This document shows positions 54,269 to 62,021 of a stretch of 64,000 bases of DNA, piece after piece (position 1 is the first letter of the stretch; each line of letters opens with the position of its first letter). This DNA is from an uncultured Prevotellaceae bacterium (GTDB taxonomy: Bacteria > Bacteroidota > Bacteroidia > Bacteroidales > Bacteroidaceae): the NCBI GenBank assembly GCA_947167515.1, contig CAMVIM010000004.1:62001-126000 (forward strand), read 5' to 3'. A program made the translations under genes and the position numbers. Under the pieces are notes generated by a model. It did no database searches. It had not been told where the DNA came from and saw nothing but the letters and a program-made list of their open reading frames with translations.

Positions 54269-56254
54269 TTATTTGACTTCGAAAGATTCGTCTATCACGT
54301 CACGAGTGTTCAGTGGAGAACAATCAAAGAAAAGACGTTCTCCAAAGTGATTTTCTTGCGCATCTATCGGGCGGTCTCCCTCACTGATGGTAAAGGCTCT
54401 CCCTTCTCCGAAAGCGGGTGATGCTACAGTAATGAAAGAACGAAAAGCCTCATTGTCATTTCGTAATGCCATGTACGCAGTCTCACCCTTGCGAACATAC
54501 ACATATTTGCCTGTGTTAAGTATGAGTCCATTACTTCTAATCCACGCATCTTCATCACCATAAGGCGTGGAATAATAAGGACATAGGGCTTGTTTTACTT
54601 CAACAGGCCCACTACCTATTCCAAAGACTGTTCCCCCTAACAAATATAGTTGTCCGTCTTCTGTATCAAAGCACTCATTTGGTTTCTTCTGATTGACTGA
54701 AGCCACAATTCCGTCTGAAATGATAATGCTTCCATTTGAATCTATTCCATCGTTGTTACGAGAAAGGCAGTAGATATGCGCCCCATTGATGTGGCAGCAT
54801 ACACCAGTATTGAAGCAATCATCGTATGTGTCTGCTATAATTGACGCATGATGAGCATTTAGGGTTTCCTTGCTTTCTATGCCTTCCCCTCCTTGTCCTT
54901 TGGTCAATATATTCAGATTGCCCGAGTACAATTCCACATCCTTATCGGCCTTGATGGCCTTGGGACACCCCTCACGAAAATCTTCTTCCACATTATCTAC
55001 AAGTGCTGTGCCTTGCGTTTCTACGTCAATAAAGAGCGAATCCTCTGGAATAAAGTCATCTTCTTTTCGCCCGATGAAAAGCGTGCCGGAACAGTCAATG
55101 CCTTTTCCTCCATTGCCTGTGGCCAAAAGATGGAATTGTCCACGTTCAATGTGGACGGCACCATTCGTTGTGATACATTTTGGCGTATAATAATCGCAAT
55201 CTTGTTCGGCTGTCAAGTAGTCTCCACCATGCCCATGATTCTCTATATTGAAAGTGCCACCCAAGATGCTCAAGTTGCCATCAACAGAAATGCAACGTCC
55301 GCCTTGCCCATAGTGAGTGAGAGACACGATGCCATCCTCTATCGTCATGTTGCCGCCACACTTCAACAAAGAGCAATAAGAGGTCTCACCGCTCTCGATA
55401 ACGACAGAACCGTGTGCCTCTCCTTCAATCGTTCCACCTTTCATGATGAAATCCTCTTTGCATTTGACTCCCTTCGAAGCGTCACTCTTTAGATAGACCG
55501 ACAGTAGGCCCCCTCTCATCTGCAACTTGTCACAATGCAGACCATCTTTTTGTGCTTCATGTATAATAATGTGGCCATCTGTCATAGTGACGTTCTTTCC
55601 AGAAGAGATTCCATGTCGATAATTGCCCACTACGGAAAGAGTTCCTCCTCCTTCGATTGTGAGCGAGCCTTTTGTGTAGAGGCAACCATTTGAAGTGTCC
55701 GTGCTATCTGGCTGATAGATAGATGCGTCAGCCAATCTACTGTTACTTTTGTCAGGTAAGACCAACTTCACCTTCTGTTTTTGTTTGACACAAATGGCAC
55801 TACTATGTCTTGATGCTAAGTTAAGATTGTCGAGAATGAGGGTACAGGTTGTGTCACAGTCTATCACAAGCCTGCCGTCATTGCTGTACCCTTTTATTAG
55901 ACACACAAAAGGCTCAGCACCTTGCCCCTTTACCGTCACGTCGGATTGTAGAACGTTCGTCTGTAGTTGCAAGAATTTTGGATTTTGTATATAGACTTGT
56001 TCATCCTCGTAATTGATGACAAGTGTATCAGGGATATGGCGGTCGAAAAATACTGAGTCTGCAAACAGCATCGTGTCAGCAACACAAATGTCAAAACGGC
56101 CAAAAGGCTGGACGTTAATGCTGTCTATCGAATGAATAGGAATAAGATTCAAGTGACGCTCAAAAGACGTGACAATGTAATTTTGGGCAGACATTACAGG
56201 AATGTCTGCATAAAGGAACATACTAATCACGATGAATTGCCACAACTTTGCCAT
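54269..56254 (-). CDS. Secreted carbohydrate-binding-domain protein (DUF4353-like)
   Basis: Starting at the ATG at 56254 gives 661 residues with a signal peptide (to ~23, VMSAQ). The body is a right-handed beta-helix-like series of short GxGGKGIDCSG, GGEGIESKETL and DGIDSNGSIIISDG turns, as in the Bacteroidetes carbohydrate-binding DUF4353 family. It lies 12 bp before the LRR gene, so the three surface proteins form one operon. AT-rich, like the LRR part. Ligand unknown. Confidence 0.85.
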   Translation of the reverse strand: MAKLWQFIVISMFLYADIPVMSAQNYIVTSFERHLNLIPIHSIDSINVQPFGRFDICVADTMLFADSVFFDRHIPDTLVINYEDEQVYIQNPKFLQLQTNVLQSDVTVKGQGAEPFVCLIKGYSNDGRLVIDCDTTCTLILDNLNLASRHSSAICVKQKQKVKLVLPDKSNSRLADASIYQPDSTDTSNGCLYTKGSLTIEGGGTLSVVGNYRHGISSGKNVTMTDGHIIIHEAQKDGLHCDKLQMRGGLLSVYLKSDASKGVKCKEDFIMKGGTIEGEAHGSVVIESGETSYCSLLKCGGNMTIEDGIVSLTHYGQGGRCISVDGNLSILGGTFNIENHGHGGDYLTAEQDCDYYTPKCITTNGAVHIERGQFHLLATGNGGKGIDCSGTLFIGRKEDDFIPEDSLFIDVETQGTALVDNVEEDFREGCPKAIKADKDVELYSGNLNILTKGQGGEGIESKETLNAHHASIIADTYDDCFNTGVCCHINGAHIYCLSRNNDGIDSNGSIIISDGIVASVNQKKPNECFDTEDGQLYLLGGTVFGIGSGPVEVKQALCPYYSTPYGDEDAWIRSNGLILNTGKYVYVRKGETAYMALRNDNEAFRSFITVASPAFGEGRAFTISEGDRPIDAQENHFGERLFFDCSPLNTRDVIDESFEVK

Positions 56255-56451
56255 CGTTCTTTTGACTTTCTCTGCCAGTCCCAAACAAAGGCATACATTA
56301 TTATATACACACAAGAAGCGTGGAACTGTATTTCCGCATCTCCAAGCTGAGGGTCGTAGGAAATACCCGAAATAGTTAAGATGTTTTTTTTAGCAGTTCC
56401 ACGCACAACGCGTGAAGCCGCTATGTCCAACTTCAACTATTTCGAGAATGC

Positions 56452-56589
56452 TCAGTGGCACACGAGCCTCTCAAAACTTTTTTGCAAAGATTGAAAATTT
56501 CCTACGTTTTCAGCTTGCAAGAAAGAGCATAACGCTTCTATTTTACCAATAAGCCACGATGCAGAAGCACCGCAGTGAACGGAGGTCAT
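56452..56589 (-). CDS. Possible leader peptide, copy A
   Basis: A 45-codon frame, MTSVHCGASASWLIGKIEAL and on, begins 15 nt after a TTACTTTG box in the repeated 91-bp block 56522-56612. The copy at 57430-57504 keeps the first codons and then diverges. It could be a small leader peptide for the surface-protein operon; coding is unproven. Confidence 0.35.
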   Translation of the reverse strand: MTSVHCGASASWLIGKIEALCSFLQAENVGNFQSLQKSFERLVCH

Positions 56590-56612
56590 GCCGCCATTCG
56601 GGGGCAAAGTAA
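56522..56612 (-). repeat. 91-bp promoter/leader repeat, copy A
   Basis: It matches 57437-57527 apart from a few bases near the middle. On the minus strand it begins TTACTTTGCC, one base off the TAnnTTTG -7 box. It lies ~270 bp before the surface-protein operon. Confidence 0.85.
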
Positions 56613-56728
56613 CGGAAAAAGAATGAAACTCACAAACTTTTAGACGGGAAAAAATCTGAAGAAGAGATTTTTTTAGCAAGGAAAAGCAAAAAAACACAAA
56701 AAGATTTGCTTGTAACAGAAAAACACGC

Positions 56729-56736
56729 TATCTTTG
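56729..56736 (+). promoter_or_regulatory. Promoter -7 box of the candidate small RNA
   Basis: TATCTTTG on the plus strand, facing away from the surface-protein operon and towards the stop end of the nuclease-like gene. No plus-strand reading frame follows. Confidence 0.6.
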
Positions 56737-56742
56737 CAATGT

Positions 56743-56846
56743 CAAGACAAAAAGTTTTGACTATCCGGTAAGTTTCCGCGAGGGAGCAAGACTTTATCGA
56801 CACTACTCCATTTCTTAAAGAGCCGCTAATTAGTGGCTCTTTTCAT
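56743..56846 (+). ncRNA. Candidate small RNA, ~100 nt
   Basis: A -7 box at 56729-56736, a 5' hairpin (GTCAAGACAAAAAGTTTTGAC at 56741-56761), a GC-rich middle and a strong terminator hairpin (AAAGAGCCGCTAATTAGTGG... at 56817-56843, then TTTT) make a complete small transcription unit without an open frame. It overlaps the 3' end of the convergent nuclease-like gene. Role unknown; could regulate or neutralise that gene. Confidence 0.55.
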
Positions 56847-57388
56847 TTTCCATAGCGCCTGATGAATGTACGGAAGAAGTTGGTGTCATCAAGGCTCTGA
56901 CGTGTAACAGAGATTTGTTTCTTGCCTTTGAAAACAAGGACTTCTCTGGCGTAAGGATTTAGTTCGAAATATTTTTTGATGCTACGAGCCAAGGTTCCCG
57001 GATTGTAGTCGGCATGCATATACAGCAGGACACGATTCGTCTGGCCAACAGACTCTGAAAGCCTGTTGTCAACGGACCCTTGTCCCTTTATCGTTTTTAG
57101 GTCGTACATCTTGTACACTCCTTTCCGCTCGAAGATGAAGTCTGCGGTACGAATGCCTTGAGGATTGGGCAGCAGAAATACTTTATAGCCATGTTCCACG
57201 GCTCTTCGAGCAGCAGATAGCAAGGCTGAATAATCTTCCCCTTCTTCACCTATGGCAGAATAGATGTTTGTCTCGCCACCAACTGGCTTGAAATCGCTAA
57301 GACCAGCCAAGAACTTTAATTGGCGTACAAAATCGGCTCCACTTAAATGGTGGAGTCGTGCAAGTTCCGAGGCTATGTCATATTTCAT
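56843..57388 (-). CDS. CdiA-CT/PD-(D/E)xK-like nuclease domain protein
   Basis: A 181-residue protein without signal peptide. An N-terminal helical part (ASELARLHHLSGADFVRQLKFL) resembles phage head/MuF or polymorphic-toxin linkers. Then come GGETNIYSA, Asp83 in TADFIFERKG and D96-L-K98 in MYDLKTIKG, a PD-(D/E)xK-like pair, and QTNRVLLYM, as in CdiA C-terminal tRNase-type toxins. No immunity gene is evident next to it, though a candidate small RNA converges on it. Repeated 91-bp promoter/leader upstream. Confidence 0.65.
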   Translation of the reverse strand: MKYDIASELARLHHLSGADFVRQLKFLAGLSDFKPVGGETNIYSAIGEEGEDYSALLSAARRAVEHGYKVFLLPNPQGIRTADFIFERKGVYKMYDLKTIKGQGSVDNRLSESVGQTNRVLLYMHADYNPGTLARSIKKYFELNPYAREVLVFKGKKQISVTRQSLDDTNFFRTFIRRYGK

Positions 57389-57429
57389 GCTACAAAAAAC
57401 GTTGAATCAGAAAAAGCAAGGCATCCACC

Positions 57430-57504
57430 TTACCCCAAAGAGCATAACGCTTCTATTTTACCAATAAGCCACGGCACCAAGGCACCGCAGTGAACGGAGG
57501 TCAT
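57430..57504 (-). CDS. Possible leader peptide, copy B
   Basis: A 24-codon frame, MTSVHCGALVPWLIGKIEAL and on, upstream of the nuclease-like gene. It matches copy A at 56452-56589 for 20 of its first codons, then stops. It may be a leader peptide or a chance frame in a conserved untranslated region. Confidence 0.33.
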   Translation of the reverse strand: MTSVHCGALVPWLIGKIEALCSLG

Positions 57505-57527
57505 GCCGCCATTCGGTGGCAAAGTAA
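57437..57527 (-). repeat. 91-bp promoter/leader repeat, copy B
   Basis: Same as copy A (56522-56612), ending on the minus strand in the AAAGAGCATAACG region ~50 bp before the nuclease-like gene start. Two copies in direct orientation flank the nuclease-like gene and the candidate small RNA, so the cassette could have been gained or lost by recombination between them. Confidence 0.85.
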
Positions 57528-57690
57528 ATAAAAATGCGGGAAACCACCAAACTTTTCCCAAACTTTTTGAAGATGAGTGTGAAAAAGGCAACAAAAGGAC
57601 ACCAAACAGTCCGAACATCCATGATACATATCTTTCCTCAGGCCCCTTCCGCATCCTCCCCATTCCCCTTCCATGTCTTCACGCTTCTGT

Positions 57691-57782
57691 CAGTCGTTAT
57701 CTCACGGTTCTGCCAGTCGTTATCTCACGGTTCTGCCAGTCGTTATCTCACGGTTCTGTCAGTCGTTATTACAAGGGAGATG
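57691..57782. repeat. Tandem array, 23-bp period, 4 units
   Basis: CAGTCGTTATCTCACGGTTC-type units start at 57691, 57714, 57737 and 57760; the first three are almost identical. The array is directly followed by another 23-bp array with a different unit. Confidence 0.94.
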
Positions 57783-57891
57783 ACGAGTGAGAGAGCGAGG
57801 TTGATACGAGTGCGAGGCTGGGGTTGATGCGAGTGAGAGGGGAAGGTTGATACGGGTGAGAGATGGAGGTGGATGCAGGTGTGTGTTCCGT
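57777..57891. repeat. Tandem array, 23-bp period, 5 units
   Basis: GTTGATACGAGTGAGAGG-type units start at 57777, 57800, 57823, 57846 and 57869, more diverged than the array before it. No gene is seen from 57528 to 57920. Confidence 0.88.
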
Positions 57892-57920
57892 GTAGAGGTG
57901 AAAGGGGTAACAATGAACAA

Positions 57921-58288
57921 TTAAGTAGGTGAACAAAAATAGTTTAGATGATGCGGCAAGCCGCATTTTTCTCGGACAATAATTACCAATAATTTCCAAT
58001 AATTGGTTCCAATAATAATTATTGGATAAAATTATCGTCAATTATTGGAAATTATCGTCCAAAGAAAAACAAGCCGCTTGCGGCAACACCTAAAAGAGAA
58101 TCGCCCTCGGCGATGGATTATAAGAAACAAATTAGCATAATTAGAATAATTTTATCCACAAATTATAATTATAGAAATTAGTGAACTGAATTATTCCAAT
58201 TATTCTAATTAGTTTCAAGAAAAAACAAGCCGCTTGCGGCGAAAAGAAGAGACATCATTGTATAAGATAATTTTGTGTGGTTACTTAA
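57921..58288 (-). mobile_element. MITE-like element, copy 2 (inverted)
   Basis: A 368-bp inverted copy of 49741-50110 with the same terminal repeats (TTAAGTAGGTGAACAAAA...TTACTTAA) and the same internal GCCGCTTGCGGC-type hairpins. Together the copies bracket the 50.1-57.9-kb accessory block and could support inversion or joint movement of it. Confidence 0.85.
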
Positions 58289-58360
58289 TAATGAACGAGG
58301 CCCCATCTTCCACACCTTCCGGGGTGGCTCTTCCAGACTCGCCGATGAGTCTCTTCCACA

Positions 58361-58429
58361 GAGTCATGAGGGGCAGTGGAAGAGAGTCACGTGACTCTGT
58401 GGAGTAGAGTCACAAGAGATAACGACGAA
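58361..58429. repeat. Tandem array, 23-bp period, 3 units
   Basis: GAGTCA starts recur at 58361, 58384 and 58407; the middle unit holds the palindrome AGAGTCACGTGACTCT. A related inverted TTCCACAGAGTC lies just upstream. The rest of 58430-58669 contains a copy of the AACTTTTTGAAGATGAGTGT string also at 57565. Confidence 0.8.
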
Positions 58430-58669
58430 GCCCCTATGAAAAGTAACCTTAAAACCGAACTGACGGTAAAGCAAGTGAATATCTGTGAAATCGCCAAACT
58501 TTTGCGGAACTTTTTGAAGATGAGTGTGAAAAAAAGCAACAAAAAAGGCACAAAGCCGTGGGTGACTTTGTGCCTGAAGATGAGCCTTACCGAGTCTGTC
58601 TGGATAGTCCTGACGGGACGACAAACGATGGGGGAGGCAGATGAGTGTCGTGAGGTTGCGGGAGCCGTG

Positions 58670-60475
58670 TTACATGCGTTCGGGCATCTCGATGCCCAAC
58701 AAGCCCATGCCGAGACTGATGACTTTGGCCACGGCCTTGGCGAGGGAGAGACGGAAATACTTTAGGTCTTCGTTGGGTTCGCCGAGGATGCTGTAGTCGT
58801 GGTAGAACTGGTTGAACGACTTGGTCAGTTCGTAGCAGTAGTTGCAGATGCCGGAGGGGCTGTAGTCGGTGCCTGCCTGACGCACAACGGTGGGGAACTG
58901 GCTGAGTTTCTGAATGAGTTCGGTCTCCTTAGTGGCCAGCCCACGCACTGGGCGATTTTCCACTTTCTCATCTGACACATCGATGCCCTGCTCTTTGGCG
59001 CGCCTCAGGATGGAGGCGATGCGGGCATAGGTGTACTGGATGAAGGGGCCTGTGTTGCCGTTGAAGTCGATGGACTCTTCGGGATTGAAGAGCATGTTCT
59101 TACGGGCATCGACCTTGAGGATGAAGTACTTGAGGGCACCAAGTCCTACCTTGCGGGCCACCTCGCGGGCTTCGTCCTCATTCATGTCGGTCTGCTTGGT
59201 GCGCTCCTTGCTGGCCTCGTAGGCATCGTCTATCATGGCAGCCATGAGGTCGTCGGCATCCACCACGGTGCCTTCGCGGCTCTTCATCTTGCCGTTGGGC
59301 AGTTCCACCATGCCATAGGAGAAATGGACAAGGTCTTTGCCCCATTTGAAACCGAGTTTGTCCAAGAGGATGGAAAGCACCTGGAAGTGGTAGTTCTGCT
59401 CGTTGCCCACCACATAAATCATCTTGTCGATGGGGAAATCCTGAAAACGGAGTTTGGCGGTGCCGATGTCTTGGGTCATATAGACGGAGGTACCATCGGA
59501 GCGGAGGAGGAGTTTTTCGTCCAGTCCCTCGGCTGTGAGGTCGGCCCACACGGAGCCGTCGTCGCGACGATAGAAGAAGCCTTTCTCCAAGCCTTCCATC
59601 ACCTTCTCCTTGCCTTCGAGGTAAGTGTCTGACTCATAATAGATTTTGTCGAAACTCACCCCCATCATCTTGTAGGTCTCGTCGAATCCGGCATAGACCC
59701 ACTCGTTCATCTTCTTCCAGAGCGCGCGCACCTCAGCATCGCCTTGTTCCCACTTGACGAGCATCTCGTGGGCTTCCTTGATGAGGGGTGCCTCCTGCTT
59801 GGCCGTCTCCTCGTCCATGCCTTGTGCCACCAGTTTCCTCACCTCCTCGCGGTAGTGCTTGTCGAAGGCCACGTAGTAGTCGCCAATGAGGTGGTCGCCC
59901 TTCTTGCCCGACGATTCGGGTGTCTCGCCATTGCCCCACTTGAGCCATGCAAGCATGCTCTTACAGATGTGGATGCCACGGTCGTTCACAATGTTGGTCT
60001 TCACCACCTTGTTGCCGTTGGCCTCGACGATGCGTGCCAGGGCCGAGCCGAGGAGGTTGTTCCTCACGTGGCCGAGGTGGAGGGGCTTGTTGGTGTTGGG
60101 CGATGAGTACTCAATCATCACCAGCGGACTCTCCTCGGTGACAGGCTGGAAGCCATACTTGGGGTCGGCGTTGATTTGTGCCAGCAGTTCCACCCACTGG
60201 GCATCGCTGATGACGAGGTTGAGGAACCCTTTGACCACGTTGAACCGGGCGACCACATCGCTTGCATGCTCCACGAGGTACTGCCCAATCTCGTTGCACA
60301 CCATCTCGGGACTCTTGCGAGCGGCTTTCACAAAGGGGAACACCACCACGGTGAGGTGGCCTTCAAATTCTTCGCGCGTCTTTTGCAACTGCACCTGCTC
60401 GGGCGTTGCCTCCATGCCGTAGAGTGCCTTCACAGCAGACTGCACACCGGCTATCAGTTTTTCTTCTATTGTCAT
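58670..60475 (-). CDS. argS: Arginyl-tRNA synthetase
   Basis: A 601-residue class I synthetase starting at the ATG at 60475 (MTIEEKLIAGVQSAVKALYG). It has the HIGH-type PLHLGHVRNNLLG, KMSK-type KMKSREG, and a C-terminal anticodon-binding domain ending GMGLLGIEMPERM. It charges tRNA-Arg. Residues ~506-513 (NRPVRGLA) are encoded by repeat family H. A -7 box lies 20 bp upstream. Confidence 0.97.
   Translation of the reverse strand: MTIEEKLIAGVQSAVKALYGMEATPEQVQLQKTREEFEGHLTVVVFPFVKAARKSPEMVCNEIGQYLVEHASDVVARFNVVKGFLNLVISDAQWVELLAQINADPKYGFQPVTEESPLVMIEYSSPNTNKPLHLGHVRNNLLGSALARIVEANGNKVVKTNIVNDRGIHICKSMLAWLKWGNGETPESSGKKGDHLIGDYYVAFDKHYREEVRKLVAQGMDEETAKQEAPLIKEAHEMLVKWEQGDAEVRALWKKMNEWVYAGFDETYKMMGVSFDKIYYESDTYLEGKEKVMEGLEKGFFYRRDDGSVWADLTAEGLDEKLLLRSDGTSVYMTQDIGTAKLRFQDFPIDKMIYVVGNEQNYHFQVLSILLDKLGFKWGKDLVHFSYGMVELPNGKMKSREGTVVDADDLMAAMIDDAYEASKERTKQTDMNEDEAREVARKVGLGALKYFILKVDARKNMLFNPEESIDFNGNTGPFIQYTYARIASILRRAKEQGIDVSDEKVENRPVRGLATKETELIQKLSQFPTVVRQAGTDYSPSGICNYCYELTKSFNQFYHDYSILGEPNEDLKYFRLSLAKAVAKVISLGMGLLGIEMPERM
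58936..58959. repeat. Repeat family H inside argS
   Basis: CCAGCCCACGCACTGGGCGA matches the intergenic copies at 25096 and 25740. It is in frame in the loop between SDEKVE and TKETELIQKLSQ in the C-terminal domain of ArgS. Confidence 0.8.
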
Positions 60476-60495
60476 AACGTTTTGATTTTTGGATG

Positions 60496-60503
60496 CAAAG
60501 GTA
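60496..60503 (-). promoter_or_regulatory. Promoter -7 box for argS
   Basis: Minus strand TACCTTTG, 20 bp before the argS ATG. Confidence 0.65.
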
Positions 60504-60535
60504 GGAATTTTCGCTGAATCGTGAAGAGTGAAGAG

Positions 60536-60571
60536 TGAAAAAGGACTGCTTTTCTCACGAAAAACAGTCCT
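60536..60571 (-). terminator. Terminator of the 60.7-kb secreted-protein gene
   Basis: AGGACTG / CAGTCCT stem with a ~16-nt loop, followed on the minus strand by TTTTTC. It separates that gene from argS. Confidence 0.75.
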
Positions 60572-60621
60572 AAACACCTAAAATTGAGTGTCAAATATAT
60601 AGTAGAAAGAGAGTCTTTTCA

Positions 60622-60708
60622 TGTACCATGTACCATTTGCATTGTGTCATTGAAACAACTCGCCGCATGGCAAATTGTACATGGTACATGGTAAATTGTA
60701 CATTTCAT
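60622..60708. repeat. ATGTACCATGTAC repeat (family F)
   Basis: An inverted set of CATGTACCATGTACCATTT and its complement (...CATGGTACATGGTAAATT). The core at 60664-60683 is the exact reverse complement of the sequence at the start codon of the TrmH-type gene (48684-48703). Confidence 0.82.
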
Positions 60709-61688
60709 TACCTGCGGCCGCCACGGCGAGCGCCGCCCACATTGCCTGCACCACGAGAACCTTCGCCGCCACCCATGCGGCTGGGGCTGCTCATGCGAGT
60801 GCCACCGTTCATGTTGCCGCTGCTCATGCGGGCACTGCTGCGTCCCATGTCGGTTCTGACGCTGCTGGTGCGCGAGGGAGTTGTCATGGAGGCATTGGTG
60901 AGAGAAGGCGTGGATGATGTGCGTGGGATGAACTGACGAGAAGAACTGTTGGCATTGCTGTTGGTGCGTGGAGCAGGTGTGCTGTTGCCACCGCCACGGT
61001 TCATGTCGGGGGCAGGTGTGTTGTTGCCGCCACGGTTCATGTCGCCATTTCCGTTGAAGTGCGAGCCACGGTCGTTGTAGTTGCCACCGCCCTGATGAGA
61101 GCGTGGAGCGGGTGCGCTGTGGCTGCCGCCACGATGCACTTGAGGGGCATGGTAGTCTCTGCGAGGCACCACCACGTGTGCCGGAGCACCGCGTCTGTAG
61201 CCTCGGGGTGCCATGGGGCGGAAGAAGTGTCCGCCAGCATAGCCACGGGCAATGGGGCGAGGAGCGTGGTAGTAGTAGCGGTTCATGCCATAGCGGTCAT
61301 AGTCGTAGATGGAGAAGTGCCAGCCACGGTTGACGAACACGATGGGACGGTGGAAGTAAGTATAGCCGATAAGGCGGTTCCAGACGGTGTAGCCCAACAG
61401 GTTGCGCAGGGCGGCATCGCGGGCGGCGCACACGGCCAGGTAGTCGTCGTAGTAGTAGCCCAGAGCCACATCGTCGAGGTAGTCGTTCACACCCCAGATG
61501 TAGTCGTAGTTGATGCGATAGATTTCATCAATCAGGAAGGGGTCGCTGATGCCCAGCGTATATGCCATGCGGTCGGTCAAGAACCGTGCATTGCTCTGCA
61601 TGGCAGCAATGCTCATGCGCTGTGCGTTCATCGTCAGTGCTCCTGCCAGGAGTACGATTGCGGTGAGGAGAGTTCTTAAAGCCTTCAT
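60708..61688 (-). CDS. Secreted Gly/Arg/Ser/Asn-rich protein of unknown function
   Basis: A 326-residue protein with a signal peptide (to ~22, TMNAQ). An ordered N-terminal part (~25-165) with many Tyr/Asp (YDYIWGVNDYLDDVALGYYYDD) follows. The rest is low-complexity, basic and rich in G, R, S, N, H and P, with short NRGGGN-like repeats. I do not recognise it. The basic tail could bind nucleic acid or surface polysaccharide. A -7 box lies at 61798-61805. Confidence 0.8.
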   Translation of the reverse strand: MKALRTLLTAIVLLAGALTMNAQRMSIAAMQSNARFLTDRMAYTLGISDPFLIDEIYRINYDYIWGVNDYLDDVALGYYYDDYLAVCAARDAALRNLLGYTVWNRLIGYTYFHRPIVFVNRGWHFSIYDYDRYGMNRYYYHAPRPIARGYAGGHFFRPMAPRGYRRGAPAHVVVPRRDYHAPQVHRGGSHSAPAPRSHQGGGNYNDRGSHFNGNGDMNRGGNNTPAPDMNRGGGNSTPAPRTNSNANSSSRQFIPRTSSTPSLTNASMTTPSRTSSVRTDMGRSSARMSSGNMNGGTRMSSPSRMGGGEGSRGAGNVGGARRGGRR

Positions 61689-61797
61689 AGTCGTATCTTT
61701 TTTAGTGGTTAATGATGGATGTTTTTTTGTTGTTAAAGATAGATGTTTCTGTCACCTCTTCCAGTACCAGAACTGGCTCTTCTTTTGGTTGACGATG

Positions 61798-61805
61798 CAA
61801 AGTTA
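61798..61805 (-). promoter_or_regulatory. Promoter -7 box for the 61-kb secreted protein gene
   Basis: Minus strand TAACTTTG, 110 bp before the ATG at 61688. Confidence 0.55.
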
Positions 61806-61814
61806 AGACAAAAG

Positions 61815-61858
61815 AAAACCCCTCGCAAATTACTTTTTCCTATTTGCGAGGGGTTTTT
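61815..61858. terminator. Bidirectional terminator after rnhB
   Basis: AAAACCCCTCGCAAAT / ATTTGCGAGGGGTTTT, an almost perfect 16-bp stem with an 11-nt loop and T tract on the plus side. It would end rnhB transcription on the minus strand. Confidence 0.85.
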
Positions 61859-61860
61859 CC

Positions 61861-62021
61861 CTAATTGGCAAAGGGAAGAGCCTGCAGACCCTCCCCTCAC
61901 CCTCCCTACAGGGAGGGGGTGGTTACCTTGTTCGTTTGTTTACTCATTGACAGAGATACCACTCCCTCCCTGTAGGGAGGGTGAGGGGAGGGTCTGAGGC
62001 TGGCTAATTGGCAAAGGGAAG
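61861..62021. repeat. Palindromic element (family B) flanked by 18-bp direct repeats
   Basis: CTAATTGGCAAAGGGAAG occurs at 61861-61878 and again at 62004-62021, where it is the 3' end of rnhB. Between them, arms CAGACCCTCCCCTCACCCTC...and its inverse (near 61882-61915 and 61963-61997) surround an AT-richer centre. This looks like an insertion that duplicated its target, including the end of rnhB. Confidence 0.85.

Noticed and set aside
57691-57891. Possible origin or plasmid iterons
   Set aside because: Two different unit sequences lie side by side, and no replication initiator gene is nearby; 23-bp arrays also occur elsewhere in the window.
49741-58288. A classical invertible promoter (phase switch) between the inverted repeats
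   Set aside because: The repeats are 370 bp, carry their own terminal repeats, and lie almost 8 kb apart without an invertase gene; a MITE-like pair explains them better.
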